Positions 11,793 through 25,000 of a stretch of 64,000 bases of DNA are shown in pieces. The number at the start of each line of letters is the position of its first letter. Position 1 is the first letter of the stretch. The translations under genes were made by a program, and so were the position numbers. Origin of the DNA: Hippasteria phrygiana. Its lineage: Eukaryota; Echinodermata; Asteroidea; Valvatida; Goniasteridae. The DNA lies in NCBI GenBank assembly GCA_037893225.1, contig JAZGUH010000154.1, positions 620,001 to 684,000 of the forward strand. Reading direction: 5' to 3'. The notes beneath the pieces were generated by a model. The model had not been told where the DNA came from. It searched no databases and was given only the letters and a program-made list of their open reading frames with translations.

Positions 11793-12165
11793 TGATCACT
11801 GATCGCGCTCCGGATCTGCGTGAAACAAACACGCCCACAGTGTTAGTCCGAGTGACGTCAGTGGCATTATTCAAGTTTTAACATTCTTGCAAAATCCAGT
11901 TCGCAAAATACTGCAAGAGTGTGGCATTGATTTTTCAGTTTAAAAAATAATTCAGAATTCAAATTCCAGGATCTGTAACGAGCCTGACAGATATTGCGAA
12001 CATCAACGTAGCCAAATGTTACCGAAAACAAGTTCGGAAAACGTTTTCGGGAAGTGCCAGATTTCTGGCAATTTTCGTCACGTGACATTGGCGGCTACCG
12101 GATCGGACCTATTATTCATCAGAAATAGTCTGAATATTTTGGTCTGGGAACCAGACTGGGAATGT

Positions 12166-12313
12166 TGGCTCATGAGCATGCGTACGATCCTGTAACTAAG
12201 GATTATGTGCTTACAGGGTTAGCGCAGAATTTTTCTGCTGGTGCTGTTTTAGCGCAAAATAGTGATCGTAAGCGCTGAAAGCTGTGGTTAGCATAGCCAT
12301 GAAATTTGGCCCT
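12166..12313. mobile_element. Right-half copy of the GGGCCC MITE
   Basis: GGCTCATGAGCATGCGTAC...AGCGCAGAATTTTTCTGCT...GTTAGCATAGCCATGAAATTTGGCCCT matches the right half of 11543-11792. The left TIR is missing. Confidence 0.65.
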
Positions 12314-12621
12314 AAAGCGACCACCTTGCGCGTTTATACACGCGCGTGTCACAGGTCATTAGGGATAACTCATAGATATGGAATTAAAGGTTGCGTTCGA
12401 GCGTGTTACTCGTGTTAACGAGTGTACTCTTGAGCACACGAACGGCAGGAGTATGACCCGAGGGTAACCGAGAGTATACTCCCGCTCAGACCGAGAGTAT
12501 ATACTCATCATGCACACCGGATGTGTCGTCACGTGATTGTTTCCACTTAACATTTCAAGATGCCGGAAAGTAAACATTTCGGACTTTTCCAATGACATTT
12601 TGTTATCGTTTTTCGTCTATA

Positions 12622-13025
12622 GACTAATCCGGCGACCAAAATTAGAAGCATTTACTGCGGTGGCGAGGCGCTCGCGTGCGTGTTAGACGCACGCGCTCGA
12701 CGCAGCTTCGACCAACAGGGTGTTTACAACTTGCCAAAATGCGCACGCGAATCAAATTAAAGAACGCGGACAGCCTGCACGCGAGCGCGGCACCACTGTA
12801 AAAATGGCGTCCTCGAATTCCTGTTATAAGACTAATCCGGCGACCAAAATTAGAAGCATTTACTGCGGTGGGGATGCGCTCGCGTGCGTGTTAGACGCAC
12901 GCATTCGATGCAGCTTCGACCAACAGGGTGTTTACAACTTGCCAAAATGCGCACGCGACTCAAATTAAAGAACGCTGGCAACCTGCATGCGAGCGTGGCA
13001 CCACCGCAAAAATGGCTTCTAATTT
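12622..13025. repeat. Two-copy tandem duplication, period 208 bp
   Basis: GACTAATCCGGCGACCAAAA begins at 12622 and again at 12830. The copies stay alignable through GTGTTTACAACTTGCCAAAA and CACGCGA to an AAAATGGC block. Each carries a palindromic GCGTGCGTGTTAGACGCACGC segment. The second copy has diverged by CpG-type and other substitutions. No gene is apparent. Confidence 0.85.
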
Positions 13026-13859
13026 TGTTCGGCGAATTCCCGTATACGTGTAAGAATTTTGGTGAGCACTATTCATTATTTTTACTGTTCATCTGGCTTA
13101 TATACGTAGCCGGCTTTAGGCGTTCATCAAGCACGTGCGCGTGCGGTCGTTCAAAAACCCGCGTTTTGGCAAGTACAATCACCTATCAGTGACGTCACAT
13201 ATTACAGCAACAAGAACAATGCACCAAAGAATGGTTGTCGGGGTAACGTTCTTATTTTCTACGATTTGACACAGATAGGTGTACGTGTGTGCTGCTATAG
13301 TATTCAGTCAATCAGTTTCACTGAAGTCCATGTAGGCTACTATAGACAGGTATAAAACAGACAAGGTACGGTAAGTTCGCTTTTGCACAGGGAAAATGAA
13401 AATATTAAACACAACCCCTGAAAGGAAATTGAGCGCAATTGCAGAAACAAACATCGAGATAGTCAGCCAAAGTTGTTGACGCGTTATTCACTAGCCTACT
13501 AGTCATTATTTCCAAGTTTTAAAATTTACTACATTTTCATGATCATAAAACCAGGGCTGTCTATAGAACAAAAGAGTTGATTTTTCGCACGGGGAAAGTT
13601 AGTTTGAGAAATCGTACAATAGAGTTGACTGAAATTAGTAGGATGTTTGACCACTCTTCAAAAGTTGTCATGAAATTCAAACAATTTGGGGTCAGGTCAA
13701 AGTTTAATTAATCGACTCAATCTAATAGTAATAGATTTCTACATGATGCTTTATTCATGTATGCCTTGCACTAGTTTTATTGAGATATCTGCAGACAGGA
13801 ACAAACTTTACAACAGAATCTCCTTTCAATTCCAAGTTTTGTGAAGGAGTCTCATCACA

Positions 13860-16800
13860 ATGCCAATGCAGAGACGAACCAATGACCTCCAAGATGACTG
13901 GAAAGATGAATGGAATGACAATGTACACGAACAAGGTATGGCGCTGGTTGGGTAGGCAGGCCTTATGAGCTCCTGTTTTATGTTCGTGACTATTAATTAA
14001 TAAAGTCTTTGACTATGCCGATGAAAAAGTACGGGTACAAATGTGCGACAATATTTGAAAGCTATGTTGTTTTGCTTAAATACAAAATACACAAACTGTA
14101 AACTAGAAGTGTCTCTGTTTAGAAACAACAGGGAATTTTCTGGGCGTTTTTTCTTTCATAAACATGACAAAACTTTCGCATAGGTCTATGTATGCTATTA
14201 CATGAAGTTTGATTAAGATCCGAGGTTACTGAAAATTTGACCCTTGATTTCATGTGACGTGCGTTCGATTACGTCATCATGACGTCACCCTTAGCTTAGG
14301 CAAACAATTTCAGTTCGTTTTCGATGTCTATGCCACCTTTTGATAAAGTACGGAGGTCAAAGTGCTGGTTGGAAATTAACTGTGCCGGCCTATGGTACAA
14401 CCCAAAATGTTTTCGAAAAAATATATATATAAGAATTAATTTTTTTTCAGAAACCACTGTGCAAGAACTGATTGCAACAAGGAAAGGTGAATTTGAAAAT
14501 TATTTGGGGCACACTAATATTTGATGGTCTCGATACGTCCACCGATTCAAATCAATCTGATTTAAGAAGAACAACAAAACAGAAAAAAACAACTGTTAAA
14601 ATTTTATAAAAATAATCCACTGATGACATCGTCATGGCGTCACTTAATATTTTATATATCTTTATAACGATCGAACCATGTTTTAGGTATTTTTAGAAAA
14701 ATCACAATTTGATGACGCCATTAGGACGTCACACATTTTGAAACAAATTTGTGCACATCTTAATCAAAGCAAAGCTATTACAACATGAATTTAGAAATTT
14801 TGGTTTTGAAGACATTTTGAAAAGAATTTTGAAAATTCAAATATTCCAAATTTTACAAAATAATCGCACGATGACGTGACTTCATAAACTGGGAAGTGTC
14901 TATAAACGTGGCAAGTTTCTACCCAATCGAGCTCGTCGTTCTTTGACTATAAAAAAATATACTTTTAAGCTGATAACCACGTAAGAAACGATGACGTTAT
15001 CATGATCCCGTCACTTGAGACACATTGGCATTTGACTATCCTTAAAATTATGTGCAAAGATTCAAATCAATTATAATGTAAGTGGATACATTACGAGAAC
15101 AAAGAGACATGATCCGGGACGCAGTCAGAAGGATGAGAACAGGGCAGAAGTTTGTGTCGAAAGAAATGGGGGCGCGTTGATGGACAGTGGGGTGATGTTG
15201 GGACAGGGGTAATCTACAAACTGTGCATCACTGAAGAAATGAAAATTAATACGAAGGGGTCTGTTTGTTTCACACGAATCCGGATCGCGATCAGTGATCC
15301 AGCCGCTGGTTCGCTCTATCCACTAGGCGGAATCTGGTGTGTGAAACAACGCACGGATCTCTGATCGCGATCCGGATTTGTGTGAAACAAACAGGCCCAA
15401 AGATTAATAAAGGATTTTAATACGGGTTTACCAGTCCTTTTTTAAGCATGCGGAACAATGTGCGAATATACCTGTCCCTAATCTGGTACATAGCCATATC
15501 TGGCATGGTTCCTTGGAACAATTCATGCTCGGTCATCCGTGCCGGTAGCTTGGATTTCTTGGTGTCATAAGAAAGATGACATAATTAAGTAAAAGATGGT
15601 AGTTACCATTTTTCAAAAACTTAGCAGTGTCCGAGAAATAGGCACTTTAATCTCGGTTTCCTTTTTTACGACACCCCATACAGACAAAACTTCAGCTCGA
15701 TCGCACATTCAGTTTGTAGATGACTTTGAATATTGCACTTTTAAGGTAACTTCACATGACGCCTGATAACGTTATCATCATGATGTCACTATCCGGCATG
15801 CAACTTCGCTATAGGGTCTATGTCTGTGCTAACTTAAGTTTAAGATGCGACGTTGTCTGATGGCAAAAGTGCTGTCTACATATACATATATCTATGCATG
15901 GGATTTGGTATGGAACTAATAAAAACAAAATCTGGAAAAACGTAATGTCTTTTCTTGTCGGAAAAACCAAATATAATGATGGCAAATAGTGACGTACGGT
16001 TGCCTCACGTGTACTGTTGAATCAAATATAGAATTCACACTAAACATCTTTAAATTTAATCCAGCTTTATGAGTAATCATCCCTTTTCAATTCTCAGCTA
16101 TCATTAGCATCACACCTCCTGTTGGCTACAAACCAAAGAAACGAGCTGGTCAAAGTCCAGTTTACATGTCCAAAATGATCTCACAAAAATTTGGCAGACC
16201 GACTTGCCCCGGCGAGACTCATCGAGCAAGGGAAGTCTTCAGGAGATATGAAGAGCGCCGCCAAGTGGCCAATCAGATGCTGAAGGCATCTCCTGTACCT
16301 TCTCCACCTTCACCCCAGAGCGTCATCAAAAGTCGCATCCAGGGAGAGTGTGATTACTCCAGTGACTTCACCGAGGACGAGGATGATACATCATGGGGGG
16401 TAAGGAGTGCTTGCCGACGCATCATCACAAACGAAACAAGCTCAGGGGGCGAGGAGGTGATTACATCGCCCGATGAAGAGATCCAGTTATTGATGATGAA
16501 GAAAGATAAACGACTCAGAAGAAAGACGCCCTCCACGGCTGAAGGCAAACTGAGCTATGGAGATTGTGGTCAAACTCGAAACTTTATGACAGCATTTGAT
16601 GCCGTGGTTCAAGAGAGACAATCTGAAACCGATGGAAGGAGGTTTAATCTTCAACACGATCGACCTCTGGATCCTTGGAAATTGCCTCCAATCGATAACT
16701 TGACTAAGAAGGGACCAGTGAATCTGGTAATGAGCACAGCAATAAACCTCGTCTCAGCCAGTGAAATCCCACCAAAAAGTACCTCTGATCAGCTGTTGAT

Positions 16801-16876
16801 GAAATCACTTCGAGCAAGAAAACTGAAGAAGCTTGAGCGGCGTCAGAAAAGGAGGAAGCGTAGTGAAAGGAAATAA
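13860..16876 (+). CDS. Unrecognised basic protein, three coding exons (296 aa)
   Basis: The coding exons are 13860-13935, 14451-14486 and 16098-16876. The total, 891 bases, is in frame, and every junction is AG/GT with matching phase (G|AA, then G|CT). The start ATG at 13860 has the context TCACAATGC and opens with MPMQRRTNDL. Near residue 40 is TPPVGYKPKKRAGQSPVYM. A charged helical segment with RAREVFRRYEERRQVANQML follows, then a Pro/Ser stretch, an acidic patch (DFTEDEDD) and a Lys/Arg-rich end, KLKKLERRQKRRKRSERK, that resembles a nuclear or nucleolar localisation signal. I do not recognise the family. Much of the sequence looks disordered, which fits a nuclear regulatory or scaffold protein, but that is inference. 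Intron 2 carries CRE-like palindromes and a MITE. Confidence 0.75.
15257..15398. mobile_element. Foldback MITE (TGTTTGTTTCACAC arms) in intron 2
   Basis: GGGTCTGTTTGTTTCACACGAATCCGGATCGCGATCAG is mirrored with few changes at about 15361-15398, giving ~40-bp arms around a ~60-bp centre. Related GTTTGTTTCACAC/GATC-rich sequence lies at about 9977-10048 and around 11470-11840. Confidence 0.75.
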
Positions 16877-17335
16877 AGTCGAATTTCCATCGTTAATCTA
16901 AAAGCAGAACTGAAATTTTGAGTGGAGGGAGCAAAATTAGAGGGTGTAATTAGTTGTCCAAACGACATTCTAGACATGGTTTTTAAAACCGATTCATAAT
17001 TAATTTTTGAGTGATCTGTTCTGTTTATTCCACAAAATGAAGAAATCTGTGTGCAGGTCAGGTTGTAGTTGACTTGTGTAATTTTGAAACTATAGCTCAT
17101 GGATGGGGGGGGGGGGGGGGGGGGCGGGGAATGAACATTTTAAAAAATTGTTGTATATAAAGTGGATTCAGCTTCCAGTGTCAGTTTTAAATTGCTTACG
17201 CTTGGGTGTTCACACAAATTTCATTTTTTAGCACTCAATGTATGAACATAAAGTCAAAATTATGCAAACCGTCTTTTTTTCCTGAGGGTATCTTAAATGT
17301 AGTATACACCATTTGCTTTTGCTGTAATTTTCAGA

Positions 17336-17341
17336 AATAAA
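17336..17341 (+). terminator. Candidate polyadenylation signal AATAAA
   Basis: AATAAA lies about 460 bases after the stop codon of the 13860-16876 gene. No gene intervenes, although a ~20-base G-tract at 17104-17124 does. Confidence 0.4.
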
Positions 17342-17451
17342 TGGTTTTGGGTGTTAGTATTTTATAGCGTGCTAGCAAATACGGTAACATTGACCTGTTT
17401 AATGTTGTGTGTCCATAGATGCTGGGAAAACGGAGAGAAAAATTATGTTCT

Positions 17452-17538
17452 AATAGTCTGGTTCCCTGACCATACCTTAGGCAGAACGGAGCAATTTATA
17501 GACATCTTGGAATTATCAGGTCTAGGAACTAGACTATT
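17452..17538. mobile_element. Short foldback element
   Basis: AATAGTCTGGTTCCCTGACC is mirrored imperfectly by GGTCTAGGAACTAGACTATT at about 17519-17538. Similar GTCTGGTTCCCTGAC ends occur near 9890 and, inverted, near 12142. Confidence 0.55.
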
Positions 17539-17539
17539 T

Positions 17540-19068
17540 CCAACGATATAAATTTCCACTTTTCTTAAGAACGACAGCACACCAGGTGCCACGATTTCAC
17601 AGGATGCTTGAGACTGCTATTTACTTACAGTCTAGTATGGTATTTTGTAATAATTCTGTAGTTTTGTTTTTTGATGTTTGCAAGTGCTGTATACTACTAC
17701 TTTTAAAGGATAGTGAATAATAATAAAATATAACACAGTAATTTATTCAAAATTTCAGATCCGGATATATTAATGTAAAAGTAATACAAACGCTTTACAT
17801 CAGAAACATTATACTGTAATACACACGTATACCATTAACTTCCACGCAGTGCATTATGGGTAAGATTTTGTAGCGAGTCCTTATCGTACCATCATGCATA
17901 AAAACGGTTTGAAATAATTACTCCTAGCTCTAGCATCAGACAAAGAAATTAGCATTAATAATCATCACTGATGATAAAAATAATCACAAAAGGTGAGTTA
18001 AGGCATGGAGGAATAAAACATCCTCCATGGTTAAGGCTATCCACAATTTACATTCTGGGTACTTGATAACCTATGAAAGATTTACGAAAAAATCTAAGTA
18101 TCATTCTTGCAATGTTATCAAATTCAATAATTGATAAAAATTAATCCGTCAGAGCTCAAAAACATTTCATCTAAAATTTTGACTATTTGATTTATCTAAT
18201 ATCAAAATATTACATTGGTTTTGGTCAAATCTTTCTGAGTACACATTGATTTTCTTAAATAAAAAAATGAAACCGAGGGGTGATTTATTTCCATTTGTGT
18301 TAAAATGCAAAAAAAAAATCGATCTTTCAACCAGGTTTTATTCTGTTTTGGCATTCTACTATATGTTATTCTCTCAGAAAATTATTTAGAGTTTTTACCA
18401 CCATAATGGCAGGATTTTTTATAAAAAAAAAAAAAAAAAAAATGATTTTACATTCTTCTAAGATTCTGATCCAGGATGTTCATTTTAATACGCTTATACA
18501 TTACAAAGAATAATTGCGTCCAATGGCAGCACTTTACAATATTCGCAGAAAATCGCAAAAAAAAGAAAACAACTTGAAGAGGCCATAGAAATAATTACAA
18601 ATGAATTGAAATAGGTGGTTTTAAACGACAACAATTCATTGGAATTTTTCGAATCAAATTTTAATTTAGTTAATTATTGGCAAGAAATCAGATTAGACAT
18701 CCATGCCTGGCTGATTACTGAGGAATTTGTAAGCACTTGCTCATTTACTGACATTTATTTGGCAATTTCGCCCCAAACAAGGCTAAAAGCCACTTGAGGT
18801 ATAGAGCTACAAAAAGAAAAAGAATCAAAGATGCAAGAGGTAGGAATTAGGATTCCTCTTGAAGTAGGAAAGATCGCAAGATAAAGGGGAAACGCACCAG
18901 GCAAAGAATTCCAAAGAGATAGAGATGGAGAACGAGGGAAAAAGCAATTGGCATAGCTGTTCATTCTACATCTAGGTACAGTCGGAGTATATTGGTGGGA
19001 ACTGGCAGAAATCTGATGGGGGATGTTTTCATTTCTGATAAACAATACACACGTATTTTGGAAGTTAC
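17540..19068. other. Intergenic stretch between two convergent host genes
   Basis: No supported exon is present. It is AT-rich with an A-tract at about 18422-18442. The complement of AATAAA at 18754-18759 lies about 310 bases beyond the DCXR-like stop codon and is a possible polyadenylation signal for that - strand gene. Confidence 0.45.
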
Positions 19069-22000
19069 CTAGATTCCTGACGCAGTAAATCCTCCATCAA
19101 TGGGTAAAATAGCTCCATTGATCATGGCACTACGGTCACTCAGTAGAAATAAGATCACATTGACGACATCACCTGGGTCTGCATGTCAAATTTATTCAAG
19201 AGAAATGGGTATAATACATTGTCAATTTCATACTGCTGTGGTTACTAATATTTCCCGTAAAATAATGAAAAAAAAAAAAAACAGTAGGTACATGCTTTCC
19301 TGAATTCAGTGTGTGAAAGTGGCATGCGGACTCTTAAAGGTCATCAAAGTACATTGGCCATTTCGTCCCCTGACCTACCTGCAAAGCCACCCGGTGGGAT
19401 GTGAACTCTCAAAGTCAGGCTAGTTATAGGGTTGGCTGAGCCCACCAAACCCATAGTGGTCATTTGTCCCCTGACCTACCTGCACAGTGACTGCGTGGGT
19501 TTCTAACTCTCATAGAGTCAGGCTAGTTATAGGGTCGGCCAAGCCCACAATCGAGCCACCAAACCCATAGCGGTTACTTCTTCCCCGACTGACCTGCAAA
19601 GCGGCCGAGTGGGATCCGAGCTCTCATGGGGTCAGCCTTGACCGGGTCTGCCCAGCCCACCAAACCCATGGCGGTGTTGACCACTGTGGGGTTCACGGCA
19701 TTCACTCGAATCTGACAAGACAAGAAGACAAGGACATAACCCATCACTCCTCAGCATCATGATAAGCTAGAAGGTAAAAGGCATTTAACCTCTTGAATAC
19801 GGACGACGACCATGGGCATGGTTTGAAAAAGACCACCTGGCTGGTTGTCATCTATATGTGCATTCCTGCATGTACTCAATCCATTGTTTGCCTATTGTGT
19901 GCATTATGCTTGGCTGCACAAACCCATATTGGCATTCCAGTACCCCATTAATAACAGCCAGTCAAAAGGGGCCAAGTCCTTTTCCTCTGTACAAAAATAT
20001 TGGGAAAGGGCTGGGCCCAATTTCATAATGCTGCTTAACGGTAAGCAGAAAAGTTGTGCTAACTATAGCAGGAAAATTTGCTTAGGTATTAGCGTATTTC
20101 ATGGCCAAGTCGTGCTAATGCTTGTGCATGCATGGAGATTTGTATTGTTGCGTCACTAATTTAAGCAAATCCTGCTTCCGAAGTTTGCGGGATCTTCGCT
20201 GTGCTTACTGCTTACAGTTTCTACGAAATGGGTGAGGGTTCCGTTAGCAGAAAATCGTGTGTTAAGCAGCGCTATGCAATTGGGCCCTGGTGAGATTATT
20301 TCACCATTCATATCTGCTGTAAGGCTCCAGTCTGTTTTGGCGTGTAACGATATCCCGCACGCAATCTTTAAGTTTCTGAATTTGGACTGAACACATTGTC
20401 GGGAAGGGTAAACCCCCAATCAATTTACATAATCCTGTTTGATTCATTTGTTACGATTCTCTCACAGTAGTTCAATTTCAGTATCCTCAGTGGATTTTAT
20501 TGAAATGCCTGTGACCTTTGACCTACCTGATTGGGTCCCAGTTCCATGGCCATGCTCCTAGTCAACGAGTCTAATGCTGCTTTGCTTGCGCCTGAAGAAA
20601 GGTCAAATTTAATTTAATATAATATAATAAATCCGCATTCATTTCATCTCTTTAGCTAGTAAGTTAACCTATTTCCAATGTCTTAGTGTAAAAATTCTGC
20701 CATTATTCCTCCCACCATCAAAAACCAACCCCTTCCTCTCCCATAGCCTGTGTGTTACAACCTATCACTTGATAGGTTTTGATAGATAGGGTAATTGACT
20801 CCATTTTGGCACTGCGAGAGGGAGGGTTAATGAGTAATATTTACAGAGAAATGTGGGGGGGGGGGGGGGGGGAAATGAAGCCCGACACCCAGACATTATA
20901 CTGGCACAGTACACAGTGAAGGCTGTACGCAACCTGCAGACCGAGGGCGCTATTCTGAAATTTCAAACTTTCCAGTGGTCTGGCAACCCCAAAATTATTT
21001 TCATCAATGATTTTCAGACAAACAGCGCATAAGCAAGGGAGGGTCATGTACATTATTATATTCAACTTTTGAATGATCTTTCCAACCATAGCAATTTTAG
21101 GACAAATGCTTCTTGTAGCCCAATAAGCCAGTTCGGTATCTCAAAGGTCAAAGGTTATTCGAGATAAAATTGCTGACCTAATGTCACGCCATGTTACGTG
21201 AACGCCCATTCTGATTGAATTTAACACGTGCGCGTTGTGCGACCACCTTTTGCATTCACACGCTCGTTAGGTCACGAGGGTCATTCAGGATCCAATGTCA
21301 TTGTTGAAATACCGAACTGGCTTATTTGGCACCTCCAAGGCAATGTGTCCCCCCCCTGTAAGGCCATACAAGCCTTGGTATTTACCTTATATCCTGGGTC
21401 CAATGTCATAGGGTTGGTAAGCACATGATTTTCTGCCAACGGAACCTGTGTCCATTTCATAGGGGACATAAGCTTTAAGCACAGGAAAAAGCTCATACTA
21501 ACTTCGGAGGTAGAGTTTGCTTAAAATAGTGACACAACAACATTACAGGAATCTCCAAGCATGGCGGGAGTGAGCATGACTTGGCTGTGAAATAGTGCTT
21601 AAGCTAGCAAAACAAATTCTGCTACAGTAAGCACAACTTTTCTGCGTTCTGCTTACAATAAAATTGGGCCCTGATAGATTTGTTGTTGCCATGTGTTCAA
21701 ATAAAATAGTACAGTTCAAGGGAAATGACACGGATGAATATACAATCAGTATCAGATTGATACTCACAGTATACTGTGTGGTTGGCAAGAGCTACGAGTG
21801 AAGCCTGACTGGAGAGATTGACAATGGCGCCCCCACACTTCCGCGCGATCATGGTCTGAGCTGCAATCTGGAGGGATAACATATGAATGAGGGTGGTTAG
21901 GGGAAATTAATCTGCCAACAGAGTCAGTTTGTGACCCAGGTTCATATCTCGCCTCTGTCATCTTAAGCTTAAGCCAGACACGAGCCAATGTGGCCCATCA

Positions 22001-25000
22001 TGCCAGCATTTATCTCTGGTTTCTGTAGCATGAAACGACTGAGAATATTTCTATTCCCCCTGGATGGGATGCTAGTCCATCGCAGGTTACTCCCCAGCTA
22101 ATGCTGGTACCCATTTATACTCCTGGGTAGAGAGAGGCAAGTGGGGATGAAGTGGCTTGCCCAAGGACACAACATGGCCAGTAGCTGGATCTGACCCTGT
22201 GATCATGAGTCACAAATCCTAACCACCAGACCACATATACTCCCCTGCCTCTGTCATAAGTGTGTGCTAATGGACTGAATGTCATCAAGAATAACAATCA
22301 CTACAATTACACTTACTAGTTACTTACCTGAGATACTTCAATGACTGCTCGCACATTGATGTCCATCATCCTGCAAATAAAAAACAAATTAAATTTAAAT
22401 TGGCATTCAAACAAATTTCCATTTTCCACCATGCAAGATTTGTTTTGGGTCAAATCCATATTTCTTTAGGTGAAATCTTGCAGACCTTTTATAGTTGGTG
22501 CGGAAAAAGGGCGTAGATAAAAATTATTCATCAAATGATAGGAGCAAAGGAGAAAGGCGCTTATTCTGATTTTAAAGGCTGTAGTTGGGGGCAGGCTTAT
22601 AAAAGAGGAAAAACAGAGTAATTAATGATCAAAAGAGTCATGATGTTCGATCACTTGAAGTTTGGTTCTACTGAAGGGAGGGGAAAATGGGAGGAGTAAC
22701 ATTTTCTACGAGCACTCACTCCAGACCTGCCAGAATTTGTTTTCAGAAGGTGCCCTAATGTTTTTCTCCCGGATATAAATGTACGAAAGTGAGAGGTAAG
22801 TAGCAGTTGTGAAGCAGTGGAACTTTCAATTTCTAAAACATTTACCAGAAAAAAATCAATACAATAAAAAAAATGGAGGGGTGAGGGGCGGGGCTGTCTG
22901 ATATACCACTGCCTTACTCCAAGGCTCTGCTCTAGCAATACAACTAAACCCACCCATTGTGTGACTGCAAACAAAATTCCTTACTTTGTAAAGAGATCAG
23001 AAGTGACTTCCAGAAATGGCTGGAGAACACAGACAGCGGCATTGTTGACAAGAAGGTCAATAGCTCCGATGTTCTCAACGGCTACCTTGGTTGCCTCACG
23101 ATCTGTTAAGTCCACACACAGTATGTTGATAGCTGGATCCTAGGTTTTAAAAACACAACTATAAACTAGATGTTACTTTTCAACTTAATCGGACTTGTAC
23201 TTTTGTTTATGGCTTCAAAAACTGCCCCTTTAAGATGACGTCACGTGACGTGTGATTACATCATCATCATAATGTCATGTCAATTTTCATCTATAACGCC
23301 CGGTGGCATACCTAGATATTACGTTTCAACTTAATCGGACTTGTACTTTTGTAGATATATGGCTTCAAAAAAATGCCCCTTTAAGATGACGTCACGTAAC
23401 ATGTGATGACGTCATCATGACGTAAAAGTTCGGCACACATTGTGAGCAGTTGGTGTAAGTGTCTGCCAAGTTTAAAAGTAGCCAAAGTGGCCGGAAGGAA
23501 AGAAAACGTTTACAAATGCTATGTGCAATATTCTAAAGACTTGAAAAAATAATTTTTTTATGACGTCATCATGACGTCACACAATTTTCGCTTTTTATGG
23601 CATATCTTTGAGACATACCAAAGCTATAACAAAAAGAATTTTGAAAATATCTTGTTTTGTTCGCTAGATATATTGAAAAGAATGTTACGATTCTAAAACT
23701 TCAAAAATTCAGCTACTTGAAAAAAGACTACAAATCAACCCTTTTTATAAACAGCATGCACATTTAAGCCATGGTTATCAGCCCTTCCCAGAATTCCTTT
23801 GTGTTATATTGAATTTGGTCAACATTTTGAAATGGCTCTTATTTCTTACTTGAGTGAGCCACGATCATGAAATTTTGGAATTGGGTACAGAAAAATTCAA
23901 TGAATGCATTTTTGTAATCGGATTGACCCTTACATGCGTTTAAAAAAAAAGATTTGTTGATGACGTCATCATGACGTCACAAAATGTTCGCCTTTTAGGG
24001 CATATCTTTGAGACATACCAAAGCTGTAACAAAAAGAATTTTGAAAATATCTTGTTTTGTTCGCTAGATATATTGAAAAGAATGTTACGATTTTAGAACT
24101 TCAAAAATTTAGCGACTTGAAAAAAGACTAGAAATCAACCCCTTTTATAAACAGCAAGCACATAATAGCCATGGTTATCTGCCCGTCCCAGAATTCCTTT
24201 GTGTTATATTGAATTTGGTCTAAATTTTGAAATGGCTGTCATTTCTTACTTGAGTGAGCCACGATCATGAAATTTTGGAATTACGTACAGAAAAATTCAA
24301 TGTATACATTTTTGTAATCGGATTGACCCTAACATGAGTTAAAAAAAAAAAATTGTTTGATGACGTCATCATGACGTCACACAATTTTTGCCTTTTAGGG
24401 CATATCTTTGAGACATACCAAAGCTATAACAAAAAGAATTTTGAAAATATCTTGTTTTGTTCGCTAGATATATTGAAAAGAATGTTACGATTTTATAACT
24501 TCAAAAATTCAGCGACTTGAAAAAAGACCAGAAATCAACCGCTTTTATAAACAGCAAGCACATTTAAGCCATGGTTATCTGTCCTTCCCAGAATTCCTTT
24601 GTGTTATATTGAATTTGGTCTAAATTTTGAAATGGCTGTTATTTCTTACTTGAGTGAGCCACGATCATGAAATTTTGGAATTGGGTACAGGAAAATTCAA
24701 TATATACATTTTTGTAATCGGATTGACCCTAACATGAGTTAAAAAAAAAAAAATTGTTTGATGACGTCATCATGACGTCACACAATTTTTGCCTTTTAGG
24801 GCATATCTTTGAGACATACCAAAGCTATAACAAAAAGAATTTTGAAAATATCTTGTTTTGTTCGCTAGATATATTGAAAAGAATGTTACGATTTTATAAC
24901 TTCAAAAATTCAGCGACTTGAAAAAAGACTAGAAATCAACCCCTTTTATAAACAGCAAGCTCATAATAGCCATGGTTATCAGCCCGTCCCAGAATTCCTT

